From Candidatus Aminicenantota bacterium (GTDB lineage: Bacteria > Acidobacteriota > Aminicenantia > JAMOAD01): DNA of 51,505 nt. A model generated the notes under the pieces. That model saw nothing but the letters and a program-made list of their open reading frames with translations, was not told where the DNA came from and ran no database searches. A program made the position numbers and the translations under genes. Below, in pieces: positions 38,228-46,081 of the stretch; position 1 is the first letter of the stretch, and each line of letters starts with the position of its first letter. Location of the stretch: the NCBI GenBank assembly GCA_027061995.1, contig JAMOUT010000033.1:1-51505 (forward strand), in the 5' to 3' direction.

Positions 38228-38277
38228 TAATTCTAATAAATTAATTTTTTACAAACAAATAAAATCGGAGGTTTATT

Positions 38278-40857
38278 ATGTCAAAAAGAAAAGTCTCCTT
38301 TATTCTTTTGCTCACATTACTAATAAGCTTAATATCCTTAAGCTATTCTCAAAAATCTCCGGATCTCTTTTTTAAAAAGAAGATAGGCTCGGATAAAACA
38401 TTAATAATTTATCCGGATATTATCAGATATTTTAATTATCTCGGTAAAAACTCAAAAAGGATTAAATTAAGCAAAGAGGGATATTCAACTTTAAACAATC
38501 CCATGTATCTTGTTTTTATCTCTTCCGAAAATAATATTGATAATTTGGATAAATATATCAACATTAACAAAAAACTCGCTAATCCGGATAAAATTTCAGG
38601 GAGCGAAGCAAAAGAGATGATTAAAGCCGGAAAAGTTTTTATTTTAATAACAGCTACAATACATTCCACCGAAATTGCCGCTTCTCAGGTGTCGATGCTT
38701 TTTGCTTATAAATTAGCGACAACTAAAAATCCCGAATTATTAAAAATCCTTAATAATGTTGTTATTATGTTTATGCCATCCATAAATCCCGATGGAAATA
38801 TCATGGTTACCAATTGGTATAATAAATACTTAAATACCCCTTATGAAGGGGGAAGAATCCCTTTCCTTTATCATTATTATGCCGGTCATGATAATAATAG
38901 AGATTATGTGGCTCTTAACCTTAAAGAAACCCGTGTGGTTAATGCTGTTTTACATAAAAAATATTTTCCGCAAATTTTTCTTGATATGCATCAGATGGGA
39001 AGAACAGGTCCGAGAATGTTTGTTCCCCCTTTTAAAGATCCTTTGAATAAGAATCTATCTCCCGTAATGTTAAACAGCACTGCAATGATAGGTTCTTTTT
39101 TGGCATATAAATTAACAAGTGCCGGGAAAAGGGGGGTTGCCAGTGCTTATTCATTTGATGCTTATTGGATTGGAGGCTCTAAAAATACCGCTTGGTATAA
39201 AAATGTCGTGGGATTGCTGACTGAGTTGGCAAGTGCAAAAATCGCAACACCTGTTTTTATTGATCACAATGAACTTTCCGGCGGAAGAAAAGGTCTGCCC
39301 GAATATAAGGCTCAAGTTAATTTTCCCGCCCCGTGGAAAGGGGGATGGTGGAGACTTGAAGATATAATTGATTATGAGATGATAGCTGACGAGGGGTTAA
39401 TTGAAGTCGCTTCCAAAAACAGGCAATATTTTCTTGAAAATTTTTATAACATGGGGAAAGAACAGATTGAAAAAGGGAAAACACAACCCCCTTACGGATA
39501 TATAATAGATTATAAACAATGGGATTTACCCGAAACTTATACTTTCCTGAAAAAGATTTGCGAACATGGTGTCAGGATTTATAGAATCAATGAAGATACT
39601 ATTGTAAACAATCGATTGATTAAAAAAGGTTCGTATTTAATACCGATGAATCAACCTTACAGAGCATTTATAAAGACCATAATGGAGAAACAGGTTTATC
39701 CGAAAATCAAATATATGACAGACAGTGATAAGATTATCGAACCTTATGATGCAACAGGTTGGACAATACCGATTTTAATGGGGGTTACTTACAGGACATT
39801 AAATTCTCCCGTGGATTGGAAAGGAAAAATTACGAGAGTAAAAACAATCAATTACCCTAAAACCAATATTTCAACTGAGAAAGGGGATTACTATATCCTT
39901 CCTACAAATTCAAACAGAACTTTTATTATAATTAATAAACTGATTAATGATAATTTTAAAGTATATAGAGCGGTGAAAAAAGAGGGAATCATTAATCAGG
40001 GGGATTTCCTTATAAAGATATCAGATATAGAAAAGAAAAAATTTCTTGAATACAGCAAAAAAAGCGGACTTTCCGAAATTAAAACTGTTTCAGGGAAATT
40101 ACCCGATAACATAAGAATTATCAAACCGAAATTAGCTATATATCAATCTTACAGAGCAAGTATTGATGAGGGCTGGACAAGATGGGTTTTGGATAATTAT
40201 TCTTTCAAATACAAAACTCTTCATAATGAAGATTTTGTAAAGAAAAACGGATTAAAAGATATTAAAACAATTATTATTCCAGATATTTCCAGGGAAACTG
40301 TCCTTGATGGTAAAAGAATAAGGAATTGGTATCTTTCATCAAGTTTACCTCCGAGATATTCAGGGGGAATAGAAAAAAAAGGGATTAATTTATTGAAACA
40401 AATTGTAAAAAAAGGGGGAAAACTTATTCTTTTCGGAAGAGCTTACACCATTGCACAAAAAGATTTTAACCTTCCTCTTATAAATGTTTTAAAAAATGTA
40501 AAAAGGGAAAAATTTAATTGCCCGGGGTCAATTTTAAATCTTTACATTGATAATAAATCTCCCATGGCATGGGGGATGCCGAAAAAATCAATTATCTATT
40601 TTTCGAATAGTCCGGTTTTTAAAACAACTTTACCCTCTGTCGGGTTTGTAAACAGAAAAATTGTGGGAAGATTTTCAGATGAGGGGCCTCATCTGATAAG
40701 CGGATATTTAAAAGGGGGCGATTATCTGAACAGAAGAGTTGAAATTATTCAATTTAACTATTATAAAGGTAAAATATTCGTAATAGGCGGGAAAATTCAA
40801 AACAGAGCTCAAACTTTTTCCACCTTTAAAATTTTGTTTAATGCGATTCTTAATTGA
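38278..40857 (+). CDS. Large secreted M14-family zinc carboxypeptidase
   Basis: This 859-residue protein has a signal peptide (VSFILLLTLLISLISLSYS) and an N-terminal M14 metallopeptidase domain. Zinc ligands are in ATIHSTEIAASQ (HxxE), the second histidine is in FLDMHQMGRTGPRMFVPP and the catalytic glutamate in GLLTELASAKIATP. About 450 residues follow with no catalytic motif; their beta-rich pattern and a glutaminase-like segment near 690-760 (LILFGRAYTIAQKDFNLP) recall other long M14 proteins. It probably trims peptides in the periplasm or outside the cell. It is typical of proteolytic, amino-acid-using bacteria. Confidence 0.9.
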   Translation: MSKRKVSFILLLTLLISLISLSYSQKSPDLFFKKKIGSDKTLIIYPDIIRYFNYLGKNSKRIKLSKEGYSTLNNPMYLVFISSENNIDNLDKYININKKLANPDKISGSEAKEMIKAGKVFILITATIHSTEIAASQVSMLFAYKLATTKNPELLKILNNVVIMFMPSINPDGNIMVTNWYNKYLNTPYEGGRIPFLYHYYAGHDNNRDYVALNLKETRVVNAVLHKKYFPQIFLDMHQMGRTGPRMFVPPFKDPLNKNLSPVMLNSTAMIGSFLAYKLTSAGKRGVASAYSFDAYWIGGSKNTAWYKNVVGLLTELASAKIATPVFIDHNELSGGRKGLPEYKAQVNFPAPWKGGWWRLEDIIDYEMIADEGLIEVASKNRQYFLENFYNMGKEQIEKGKTQPPYGYIIDYKQWDLPETYTFLKKICEHGVRIYRINEDTIVNNRLIKKGSYLIPMNQPYRAFIKTIMEKQVYPKIKYMTDSDKIIEPYDATGWTIPILMGVTYRTLNSPVDWKGKITRVKTINYPKTNISTEKGDYYILPTNSNRTFIIINKLINDNFKVYRAVKKEGIINQGDFLIKISDIEKKKFLEYSKKSGLSEIKTVSGKLPDNIRIIKPKLAIYQSYRASIDEGWTRWVLDNYSFKYKTLHNEDFVKKNGLKDIKTIIIPDISRETVLDGKRIRNWYLSSSLPPRYSGGIEKKGINLLKQIVKKGGKLILFGRAYTIAQKDFNLPLINVLKNVKREKFNCPGSILNLYIDNKSPMAWGMPKKSIIYFSNSPVFKTTLPSVGFVNRKIVGRFSDEGPHLISGYLKGGDYLNRRVEIIQFNYYKGKIFVIGGKIQNRAQTFSTFKILFNAILN

Positions 40858-40881
40858 TGATTTCAAATTCATTTAAATTAA

Positions 40882-40910
40882 TTGACAAAAACCGATGATT
40901 TTTTTATAAT
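40882..40910 (+). promoter_or_regulatory. Consensus sigma-70 promoter of tRNA-Glu
   Basis: A perfect TTGACA (40882-40887), a 17-nt spacer and a perfect TATAAT (40905-40910) stand 16 nt before the mature 5' end of the tRNA, as expected for a strong stable-RNA promoter. Confidence 0.92.
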
Positions 40911-40925
40911 ACCTACAATTAATGC

Positions 40926-41003
40926 GGCGCTATCGTCTAGCCAGGCCTAGGACGGGTGGTTCTCAGCCATCAAACTGGGGTTCGAATCCCCATAGCGCTG
41001 CCA
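40926..41003 (+). tRNA. tRNA-Glu (anticodon CTC)
   Basis: A full cloverleaf folds: acceptor GGCGCTA with TAGCGCT (G1-U72 wobble, common in tRNA-Glu), anticodon stem GGTGG/CCATC with loop TTCTCAG (anticodon CTC, reading GAG) and T-loop TTCGAAT. The 3' CCA is encoded. A T-run follows directly after CCA and may end transcription. Confidence 0.95.
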
Positions 41004-41058
41004 TTTTTTCTTTAAAATTAAAGTTATTTTTTAATTCAAAGTTCCACTTACTCGGGAA

Positions 41059-41092
41059 TTATTATAGAGTCTCCGTTTTACTCCGATAATAA
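41059..41092 (+). other. Inverted repeat in the purH leader region
   Basis: TTATTAT plus GAGT (41059-41070) can pair with ACTC plus ATAATAA (41080-41092) across a small internal loop and a 9-nt terminal loop. There is no T-run after it, so it is not a standard terminator. Its role is unknown. Confidence 0.35.
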
Positions 41093-41154
41093 ACTCACTT
41101 GTTTTAAGTTTATAAAAACCTGTTTTTGTAATATAATATTAAAAGGAGGTTTTT

Positions 41155-42681
41155 ATGAATAAATATGCTTTGGTTTCCGTTTTTGATAAAACAGAGGTTG
41201 AAATAATCTCAAAATTCTTATCTGAAGAGGGTTATAAAATTATCTCGACCGGAGGAACCGCAAAATACCTTAAGGAAAAGGGGATAGAGATAATTTCTCT
41301 TGGCTCTGTAACAGGTTTTCCCGAGGTTTTCGATGGCAGAGTTAAAACCCTTAACCCTAAAATTTTCGGCGGGCTTTTGTATAGAAGAGGGATAGATGAT
41401 GAAGTTAAGGAAAAACATGAAATCCCCTCCATAGATATTGTTATTGTAAATTTTTATCCTTTTGAATCTGTTCTTGAAAAAACACTCTCTTTTGAAGAGA
41501 TGATAGAAAACATAGATATTGGTGGCCCTTCAATGGTTAGGGCCTCCGCCAAAAATTTTAAAGATGTTGTTATAATAACCGATCCTGCCGATTATAAGAA
41601 TTTTATGGATATTTACAATGAAAACGATGGAAAAATCCCTTTTGAAACAAGAAAAATATTTGCTGCCAAAGCCTTTTTAAACACAGCTTACTATGATTCT
41701 CTCATCTTTAATTATTTGAATGAAAAAGAGATTACCGAATCCGATTTTTTTGTTCTCGGAGGAAGAAAAGAAACGGATTTAAGATACGGGGAAAACCCGC
41801 ATCAAAAAGCGGCTCTTTATTCTTTTCCTCCCGATTCCTACATAAAAGGGCTTTATCAGATACAGGGGAAAAAACTCTCCTATAATAATATTAAAGATGT
41901 TTTTGAAACAATGTCGCTTGTGGCTGACTTTAAAAATGATACTTTTTGTGCAATAACAAAACATAATAATTCTTGCGGAGCAGCTGTGGGTAATTCAGTC
42001 AAAGATTCTTTTTTAAGAGCTTTGGAAGGGGATCCTATCTCGGCTTTCGGAGGGATTATCGGGTTTACAAAGACAGTTGACAAAGAGACAGCTGAAGAGA
42101 TTGTAAAATCTTTTTTTGAAGTTGTTATAGCTCCCGATTTTAATGAAGAGGCTCTTATTGTTTTCAAGAAGAAAAAGAATTTAAGAATTTTAAAACAGAA
42201 AAAATTTCCCGAAAGAGAGTTTAATATCTCTGTTTTGGACGGAGGGTTTTTGGTTCAGCAGGAGGATAAACCATTGTGGATAAAAGATGAGAAATATGAG
42301 CAGGTATCGGGAGAAAGCATTTCGGAAAAAGAGGAAAAAGATTTGGAATTTTCTTTTAAAATAGTAAAACATCTTAAATCAAATGCTATCTGTATAGTTA
42401 AGGATGGAAAACTTATAACGATGGGAACAGGATTTACATCAAGAATCGATGCTCTTAAATTTGCCGTAAGCAGAGTTGAGGATAAATCAGTATTGGAAAA
42501 TTCAACTTTGGCATCTTCAGCTTTTTTCCCTTTTCCCGATTCTGTTGAGTTCGCTCATAAATACGGAATAAAAAATATAATACAACCCGGGGGTTCCATA
42601 AGAGATAAAGAGGTTATTAACAAAGCGGTTGAGCTGAAAATAAATATGTTCTTAACGGGCATAAGGCATTTTAAACACTGA
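41155..42681 (+). CDS. purH: Bifunctional AICAR transformylase/IMP cyclohydrolase PurH
   Basis: This 508-residue enzyme carries out the last two steps of de novo purine synthesis. The N-terminal IMP cyclohydrolase domain starts MNKYALVSVFDKTEVEIISK and includes IISTGGTAKYLKEKG and VTGFPEVFDGRVKTLNPKI. The C-terminal formyltransferase has LRYGENPHQKAALY and KHNNSCGAA, where most relatives have proline before the cysteine. It ends FLTGIRHFKH, as usual. AAAGGAGG precedes the ATG. The stop overlaps the next start by 1 nt (TGATG). Confidence 0.96.
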   Translation: MNKYALVSVFDKTEVEIISKFLSEEGYKIISTGGTAKYLKEKGIEIISLGSVTGFPEVFDGRVKTLNPKIFGGLLYRRGIDDEVKEKHEIPSIDIVIVNFYPFESVLEKTLSFEEMIENIDIGGPSMVRASAKNFKDVVIITDPADYKNFMDIYNENDGKIPFETRKIFAAKAFLNTAYYDSLIFNYLNEKEITESDFFVLGGRKETDLRYGENPHQKAALYSFPPDSYIKGLYQIQGKKLSYNNIKDVFETMSLVADFKNDTFCAITKHNNSCGAAVGNSVKDSFLRALEGDPISAFGGIIGFTKTVDKETAEEIVKSFFEVVIAPDFNEEALIVFKKKKNLRILKQKKFPEREFNISVLDGGFLVQQEDKPLWIKDEKYEQVSGESISEKEEKDLEFSFKIVKHLKSNAICIVKDGKLITMGTGFTSRIDALKFAVSRVEDKSVLENSTLASSAFFPFPDSVEFAHKYGIKNIIQPGGSIRDKEVINKAVELKINMFLTGIRHFKH

Positions 42682-43463
42682 TGTTTCCTAATAAAGCAAA
42701 TTCAAACCTTTTAAAAGAAGTATCTAAAGAGTTGAAAAATCTTAAAAAAAACAGACTTTTTTTAATAGAAGATATTAAAACTTTTGAGATAGCTGTTGAC
42801 AGGAACTTGAAACCGGTGAATATCTTTATAACCGAAGATATTTTTAAAAAGATGGAATCAGTTTTTAAAAATTCCCCCGAAATTATGGATAAAACATTCT
42901 TAATCAATAACAGAGAGTTAAAAAAGATGCAGCAACTTAAAACAAATGTAGGGTTGCTATCCCTTTTCAGATATAGAAAAGAGCTGAAACCTTCGAAAGA
43001 TTCCCTCCCTTTTCATCTGTTTTTTGATAGAGTCCAAGACCCCGGCAATATGGGAACGATTATAAGATCAGCTTTGAGTTTTAATATAAGAAAATTGTAT
43101 CTGTCTTCGGGAACCGCTTCTATCTATAATCCTAAGGTTATCAGGGGAAGCATGGGGGCTGTTTTTTCTCTTCCGATAGAGGAAAGGGTGAACCTGAAGA
43201 AAACTTTTGATAAAATGAGAAAAGAGGGAAAACAGATTCTTTTTACCTCTTCGGAGACAGGAAAAGATTTAAACAGGATAGAGATTAAACCGGGTGCGGC
43301 AATTGTTTTCGGTAATGAAAGCAAGGGGATATCCGAAGAATTGGAAGAGTTTGCAACAGGATGGTTGAAAATACCGACCTCGGGGAAAACCGAATCTTTG
43401 AGCGTTTCAATAGCCGCTTCAATTATTATGTCCGAACTTTTTTCAAGAAATCTGAAAAATTAA
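42681..43463 (+). CDS. TrmH/SpoU-family RNA 2'-O-methyltransferase
   Basis: This 260-residue SPOUT methyltransferase has an N-terminal RNA-binding (L30e-like) region and a knotted catalytic domain. The three SpoU motifs are visible: VQDPGNMGTIIRSALSF, VFGNESKGISEEL and IPTSGKTESLSVSIAASIIM. The family methylates the 2'-OH of ribose in rRNA or tRNA; RlmB-like 23S rRNA modification is most likely but not certain. It overlaps purH by 1 nt, and its stop overlaps the convergent SGNH gene by 4 nt. Confidence 0.93.
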   Translation: MFPNKANSNLLKEVSKELKNLKKNRLFLIEDIKTFEIAVDRNLKPVNIFITEDIFKKMESVFKNSPEIMDKTFLINNRELKKMQQLKTNVGLLSLFRYRKELKPSKDSLPFHLFFDRVQDPGNMGTIIRSALSFNIRKLYLSSGTASIYNPKVIRGSMGAVFSLPIEERVNLKKTFDKMRKEGKQILFTSSETGKDLNRIEIKPGAAIVFGNESKGISEELEEFATGWLKIPTSGKTESLSVSIAASIIMSELFSRNLKN

Positions 43464-45049
43464 AAAAACAGATGATAAGAGATATATTTTAAAGGCAAAC
43501 TCATCTCACTTTCATTTCCATAATTATCTTCCGATTTGATTGCAATATAATATTTTCCCGCCGGAAGTATAATTAAAGCTCTTCGCTCTATTACACTTTT
43601 ATAAAAATTGTTTATGGAATCGGGTTTCTCTCCGTAATATATATTAAACCTTTTAAAATCAGGATCAACTATATCTTTTAAATTAATCATGATTCCCACC
43701 GTGTTAGATACGGAATCTATTGTGTTTTTATGAGATAAAATTATCGGAACATCGGGGGGGATACTTTTTAAACTCGAAAACCATTCTTCCGCCATAAGTT
43801 GATATCCTTTTTCGGAAGGGTGAACAGTATCAGACATAAGAGACATGTAGCCACCTTCGGATTCGGGATAATTTAGAAAAATATCGAAAAAATCGATTAA
43901 TTCTGTTTTATATTCCGAAGAAATCTCTATTATCCCGTTTGAAATCTCTATGCTTCTTTCCCTGTAGATTCCCTCGCCCCATTTCCCGTTTCGAGGTATA
44001 ATTGTTGTTAAAATAGGAATCATATCATAATCAATCGCTTTTTTTATCATGTATTTTATGTTAAAAAGTATTGAAGATACACTGAATCTATTAGGAAAAA
44101 TCGCATCATTTGTTCCTTCATGAAAAAGAAGATATTTAGCATGATATTTTAAGATAACTTCTTCAAACCTATTAACAGCATCCGCAGTTACTTCTCCCGG
44201 AACACCCTCATTTATCACCTTTCCTCCATACCACTGAGTGTCCACAATCTCCTGCAGACGAGGGATATACCCTTTATCGGGGGCTTCTTGCCTATTGATA
44301 TACCCGAAGGTTATACTATCTCCGAAACCGAGAAATTTTTTATAGTCGGGAGAAAAATACTCTGAAAATTTTCTTCCAAAAAAGCCGCCGTTTTCCGTAT
44401 AAAGAAGCGGGTTTTTATATTTTTCTCTATTATAAGCCTTTTTTTCCCTTTTAATTATTTTTTTTCCTAATATTAAGTCTTTTATATCAATAAAAATTTT
44501 TACATACTTTCCTTTGAAAAAATTGTAAAATTCAATTTTATTTTCATTTTTTATATATTTAAGGGAATTAATCGGAGTTTTAAAAGATATTTTTGAAACA
44601 AAAGAGGTTGAATTATAATCGATAACTTGAATAGAAAAATCCTCATCAATATAAGCAAAATATGTTTTATTGTTAAAAGAGAATATTACAGGGGTATAAA
44701 AAGGGGAAGATGAATTTTTAATCAATTCCTTTGTTTCTTCCTTAAATACGATTTTAAGAGAATATAATTGATTATTAAAATATTCTTTTATAACAAAAAA
44801 GGAGTTTTCTTTCTCCATAAAACCGGTGGATAAAAAAAGGGTGTTTTTCTCTTTTAAAATATTTTTATTAAAGACAGGCAACCCTTTCTTATCTGAGATT
44901 TCTATCATTTTATCAGAAAGATAATAAAAGTATGTTTGTCCTTTTACTTTGATTTTTCCTTTTTGTAAAACTAAATCCTTAGGATATAAAAGAGAGACAT
45001 GTAACAATAATATTAAGCAAACAATTATATAATGATTTAATTTTTTCAT
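43460..45049 (-). CDS. Secreted SGNH/GDSL-type hydrolase with beta-rich N-terminus and C-terminal Fn3-like domain
   Basis: This is a protein of about 529 residues. The start was set at 45049 (13th codon of a longer frame beginning at 45085) because a signal peptide follows it (IIVCLILLLHVSLLYPKD). About 190 beta-rich residues precede the SGNH domain, where FLGFGDSITFG holds the nucleophile serine. NEGVPGE gives the glycine block, LLFHEGTNDAIF the asparagine block and DTVHPSEKGY the catalytic Asp-His pair. The last 100 residues look like a fibronectin-3 fold. It would deacetylate or de-esterify glycans or lipids outside the cytoplasm. No ribosome-binding site is evident at either start. Confidence 0.88.
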   Translation of the reverse strand: MKKLNHYIIVCLILLLHVSLLYPKDLVLQKGKIKVKGQTYFYYLSDKMIEISDKKGLPVFNKNILKEKNTLFLSTGFMEKENSFFVIKEYFNNQLYSLKIVFKEETKELIKNSSSPFYTPVIFSFNNKTYFAYIDEDFSIQVIDYNSTSFVSKISFKTPINSLKYIKNENKIEFYNFFKGKYVKIFIDIKDLILGKKIIKREKKAYNREKYKNPLLYTENGGFFGRKFSEYFSPDYKKFLGFGDSITFGYINRQEAPDKGYIPRLQEIVDTQWYGGKVINEGVPGEVTADAVNRFEEVILKYHAKYLLFHEGTNDAIFPNRFSVSSILFNIKYMIKKAIDYDMIPILTTIIPRNGKWGEGIYRERSIEISNGIIEISSEYKTELIDFFDIFLNYPESEGGYMSLMSDTVHPSEKGYQLMAEEWFSSLKSIPPDVPIILSHKNTIDSVSNTVGIMINLKDIVDPDFKRFNIYYGEKPDSINNFYKSVIERRALIILPAGKYYIAIKSEDNYGNESEMSLPLKYISYHLFF

Positions 45050-45215
45050 TTTTTTATTATAGCACAAGAAAAGATTCTCTTCCATTTGTCTTAATTAAAT
45101 CTCTTGCATTCTTAATAAATTTTAAAGAATGCATTTAAACAATTGAAAAAAAGATTCGGTTGGTTAAATTCATAAAAGCAGAAGTTGTCCGGCTATCACA
45201 ATCGGAATTCAAGGA

Positions 45216-45244
45216 TTGTATAAGAATATTTAAAATGTTATAAT
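45216..45244 (+). promoter_or_regulatory. Sigma-70-type promoter of the tRNA-Arg/tadA/tRNA-Ser transcript
   Basis: TTGTAT (45216-45221), a 17-nt spacer and a perfect TATAAT (45239-45244) lie 15 nt before the mature tRNA-Arg. No other promoter or terminator is evident before the second tRNA-Ser, so the four genes are probably one transcript. Confidence 0.75.
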
Positions 45245-45258
45245 AACCGATTGAAAAA

Positions 45259-45332
45259 GCGCCCGTAGCTCAACCGGACAGAGCGTCTGACTACGAATCA
45301 GCAGGTTGGAGGTTCGAATCCTCTCGGGCGTA
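45259..45332 (+). tRNA. tRNA-Arg (anticodon ACG)
   Basis: The acceptor GCGCCCG pairs with CGGGCGT (G1-U72 wobble), D-stem GCTC/GAGC, anticodon loop CTACGAA (anticodon ACG, read as ICG after deamination) and T-loop TTCGAAT. CCA is not encoded; the discriminator A is followed by ATAAAAAGG. Positions 27 and 43 (T, C) do not pair. It is the substrate of TadA, whose gene starts 19 nt downstream. Confidence 0.95.
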
Positions 45333-45351
45333 ATAAAAAGGAGAATGATTC

Positions 45352-45927
45352 GTGAATAGATTTATGAAAGAAGCATTGATTGAAGCGAAAAAAGCGGAAA
45401 TTGAAGGTGAAGTTCCCGTTGGAGCAATTGCGGTAAAGAACAATAGAATTATTGCAAGAGCACACAATCAGGTTATCTCTTTAAATGACCCCACCGCACA
45501 TGCGGAGCTTCTTCTCATAAAAAAAGCAGCGGAAAAAATCAATAATTACAGATTAAATGATATAGAGATATTCGTAACAAAAGAACCATGCCTCATGTGT
45601 GTAGGAGTTATGGTTAATGCAAGAATAAAAAAACTCTACTTCGGAGCATACGACCCGATAAGAGGCGGAATTGATGTTTATTTAAGATATTTTGAAAAAT
45701 TCAACCATCATTTTGAAATTCAGCCTGAATTGGAGAAAGAAGAATGTGAAATAATACTTAAAAATTTTTTCAAGAAGAGGAGAGGTACCGAAGTGGTCGT
45801 AACGGGGTCGACTCGAAATCGATTTTCCGGTGATGAGCCGGGACGGGGGTTCGAATCCCTCCCTCTCCGCCAGAAGGATAGTAAAAAAAAAATAAAGAAT
45901 AAATGGAGGGGTGTCCGAGTGGCTTAA
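45352..45927 (+). CDS. tadA: tRNA-specific adenosine deaminase TadA, frame running into two tRNA genes
   Basis: TadA deaminates A34 of tRNA-Arg(ACG) to inosine. Starts at GTG 45352 after AAGGAG. Zinc and catalytic residues are intact: H50 and E52 (PTAHAELLLI), C80 and C83 (KEPCLMCVGVM). The family normally ends about where this protein reaches FFKKRR (residue 144). Here no stop codon follows in any frame before the tRNA-Ser gene at 45779. The frame continues through all of tRNA-Ser(CGA) and stops at a TAA inside tRNA-Ser(GGA), adding about 48 residues that are translated tRNA. RNase P cutting at 45778/45779 would leave a nonstop tadA message ending after codon 142. Confidence 0.93.
   Translation: MNRFMKEALIEAKKAEIEGEVPVGAIAVKNNRIIARAHNQVISLNDPTAHAELLLIKKAAEKINNYRLNDIEIFVTKEPCLMCVGVMVNARIKKLYFGAYDPIRGGIDVYLRYFEKFNHHFEIQPELEKEECEIILKNFFKKRRGTEVVVTGSTRNRFSGDEPGRGFESLPLRQKDSKKKIKNKWRGVRVA
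45779..45872 (+). tRNA. tRNA-Ser (anticodon CGA), lying inside the tadA reading frame
   Basis: Class II tRNA with perfect 7-bp acceptor GGAGAGG/CCTCTCC, anticodon stem GTCGA/TCGAT with loop CTCGAAA (anticodon CGA, reading UCG), a long variable arm and T-loop TTCGAAT. Discriminator G and CCA are encoded. All 94 nt are also codons of the tadA frame. Confidence 0.95.
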
Positions 45928-45994
45928 GGAGCACGCTTGGAAAGCGTGTGTCCCGATTACGGGACCGTGGGTTCGAATCCCACCTCCTCCGCCA
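45905..45994 (+). tRNA. tRNA-Ser (anticodon GGA)
   Basis: Acceptor GGAGGGG pairs with CTCCTCC (one G-T), anticodon stem CACGC/GCGTG with loop TTGGAAA (anticodon GGA, reading UCC/UCU), long variable arm TGTCCCGATTACGGGACC, T-loop TTCGAAT, G73 and encoded CCA. The D-arm contains the TAA that ends the tadA frame. Confidence 0.95.
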
Positions 45995-46081
45995 TTTATC
46001 AACAATGAACCGTCAAAATAATAAACAAACCACCCCCTTTTTTTAATTTTATCAATTATCCGATTTTTTTATTATTAGTTG

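Noticed and set aside
45682-46005. Minus-strand frame of 107 codons opposite tadA and the tRNA-Ser genes
   Set aside because: It is the reverse complement of two tRNA genes; its content (GIRTHG and EGFEPPS type segments) is the well-known spurious peptide from antisense tRNA-Ser.
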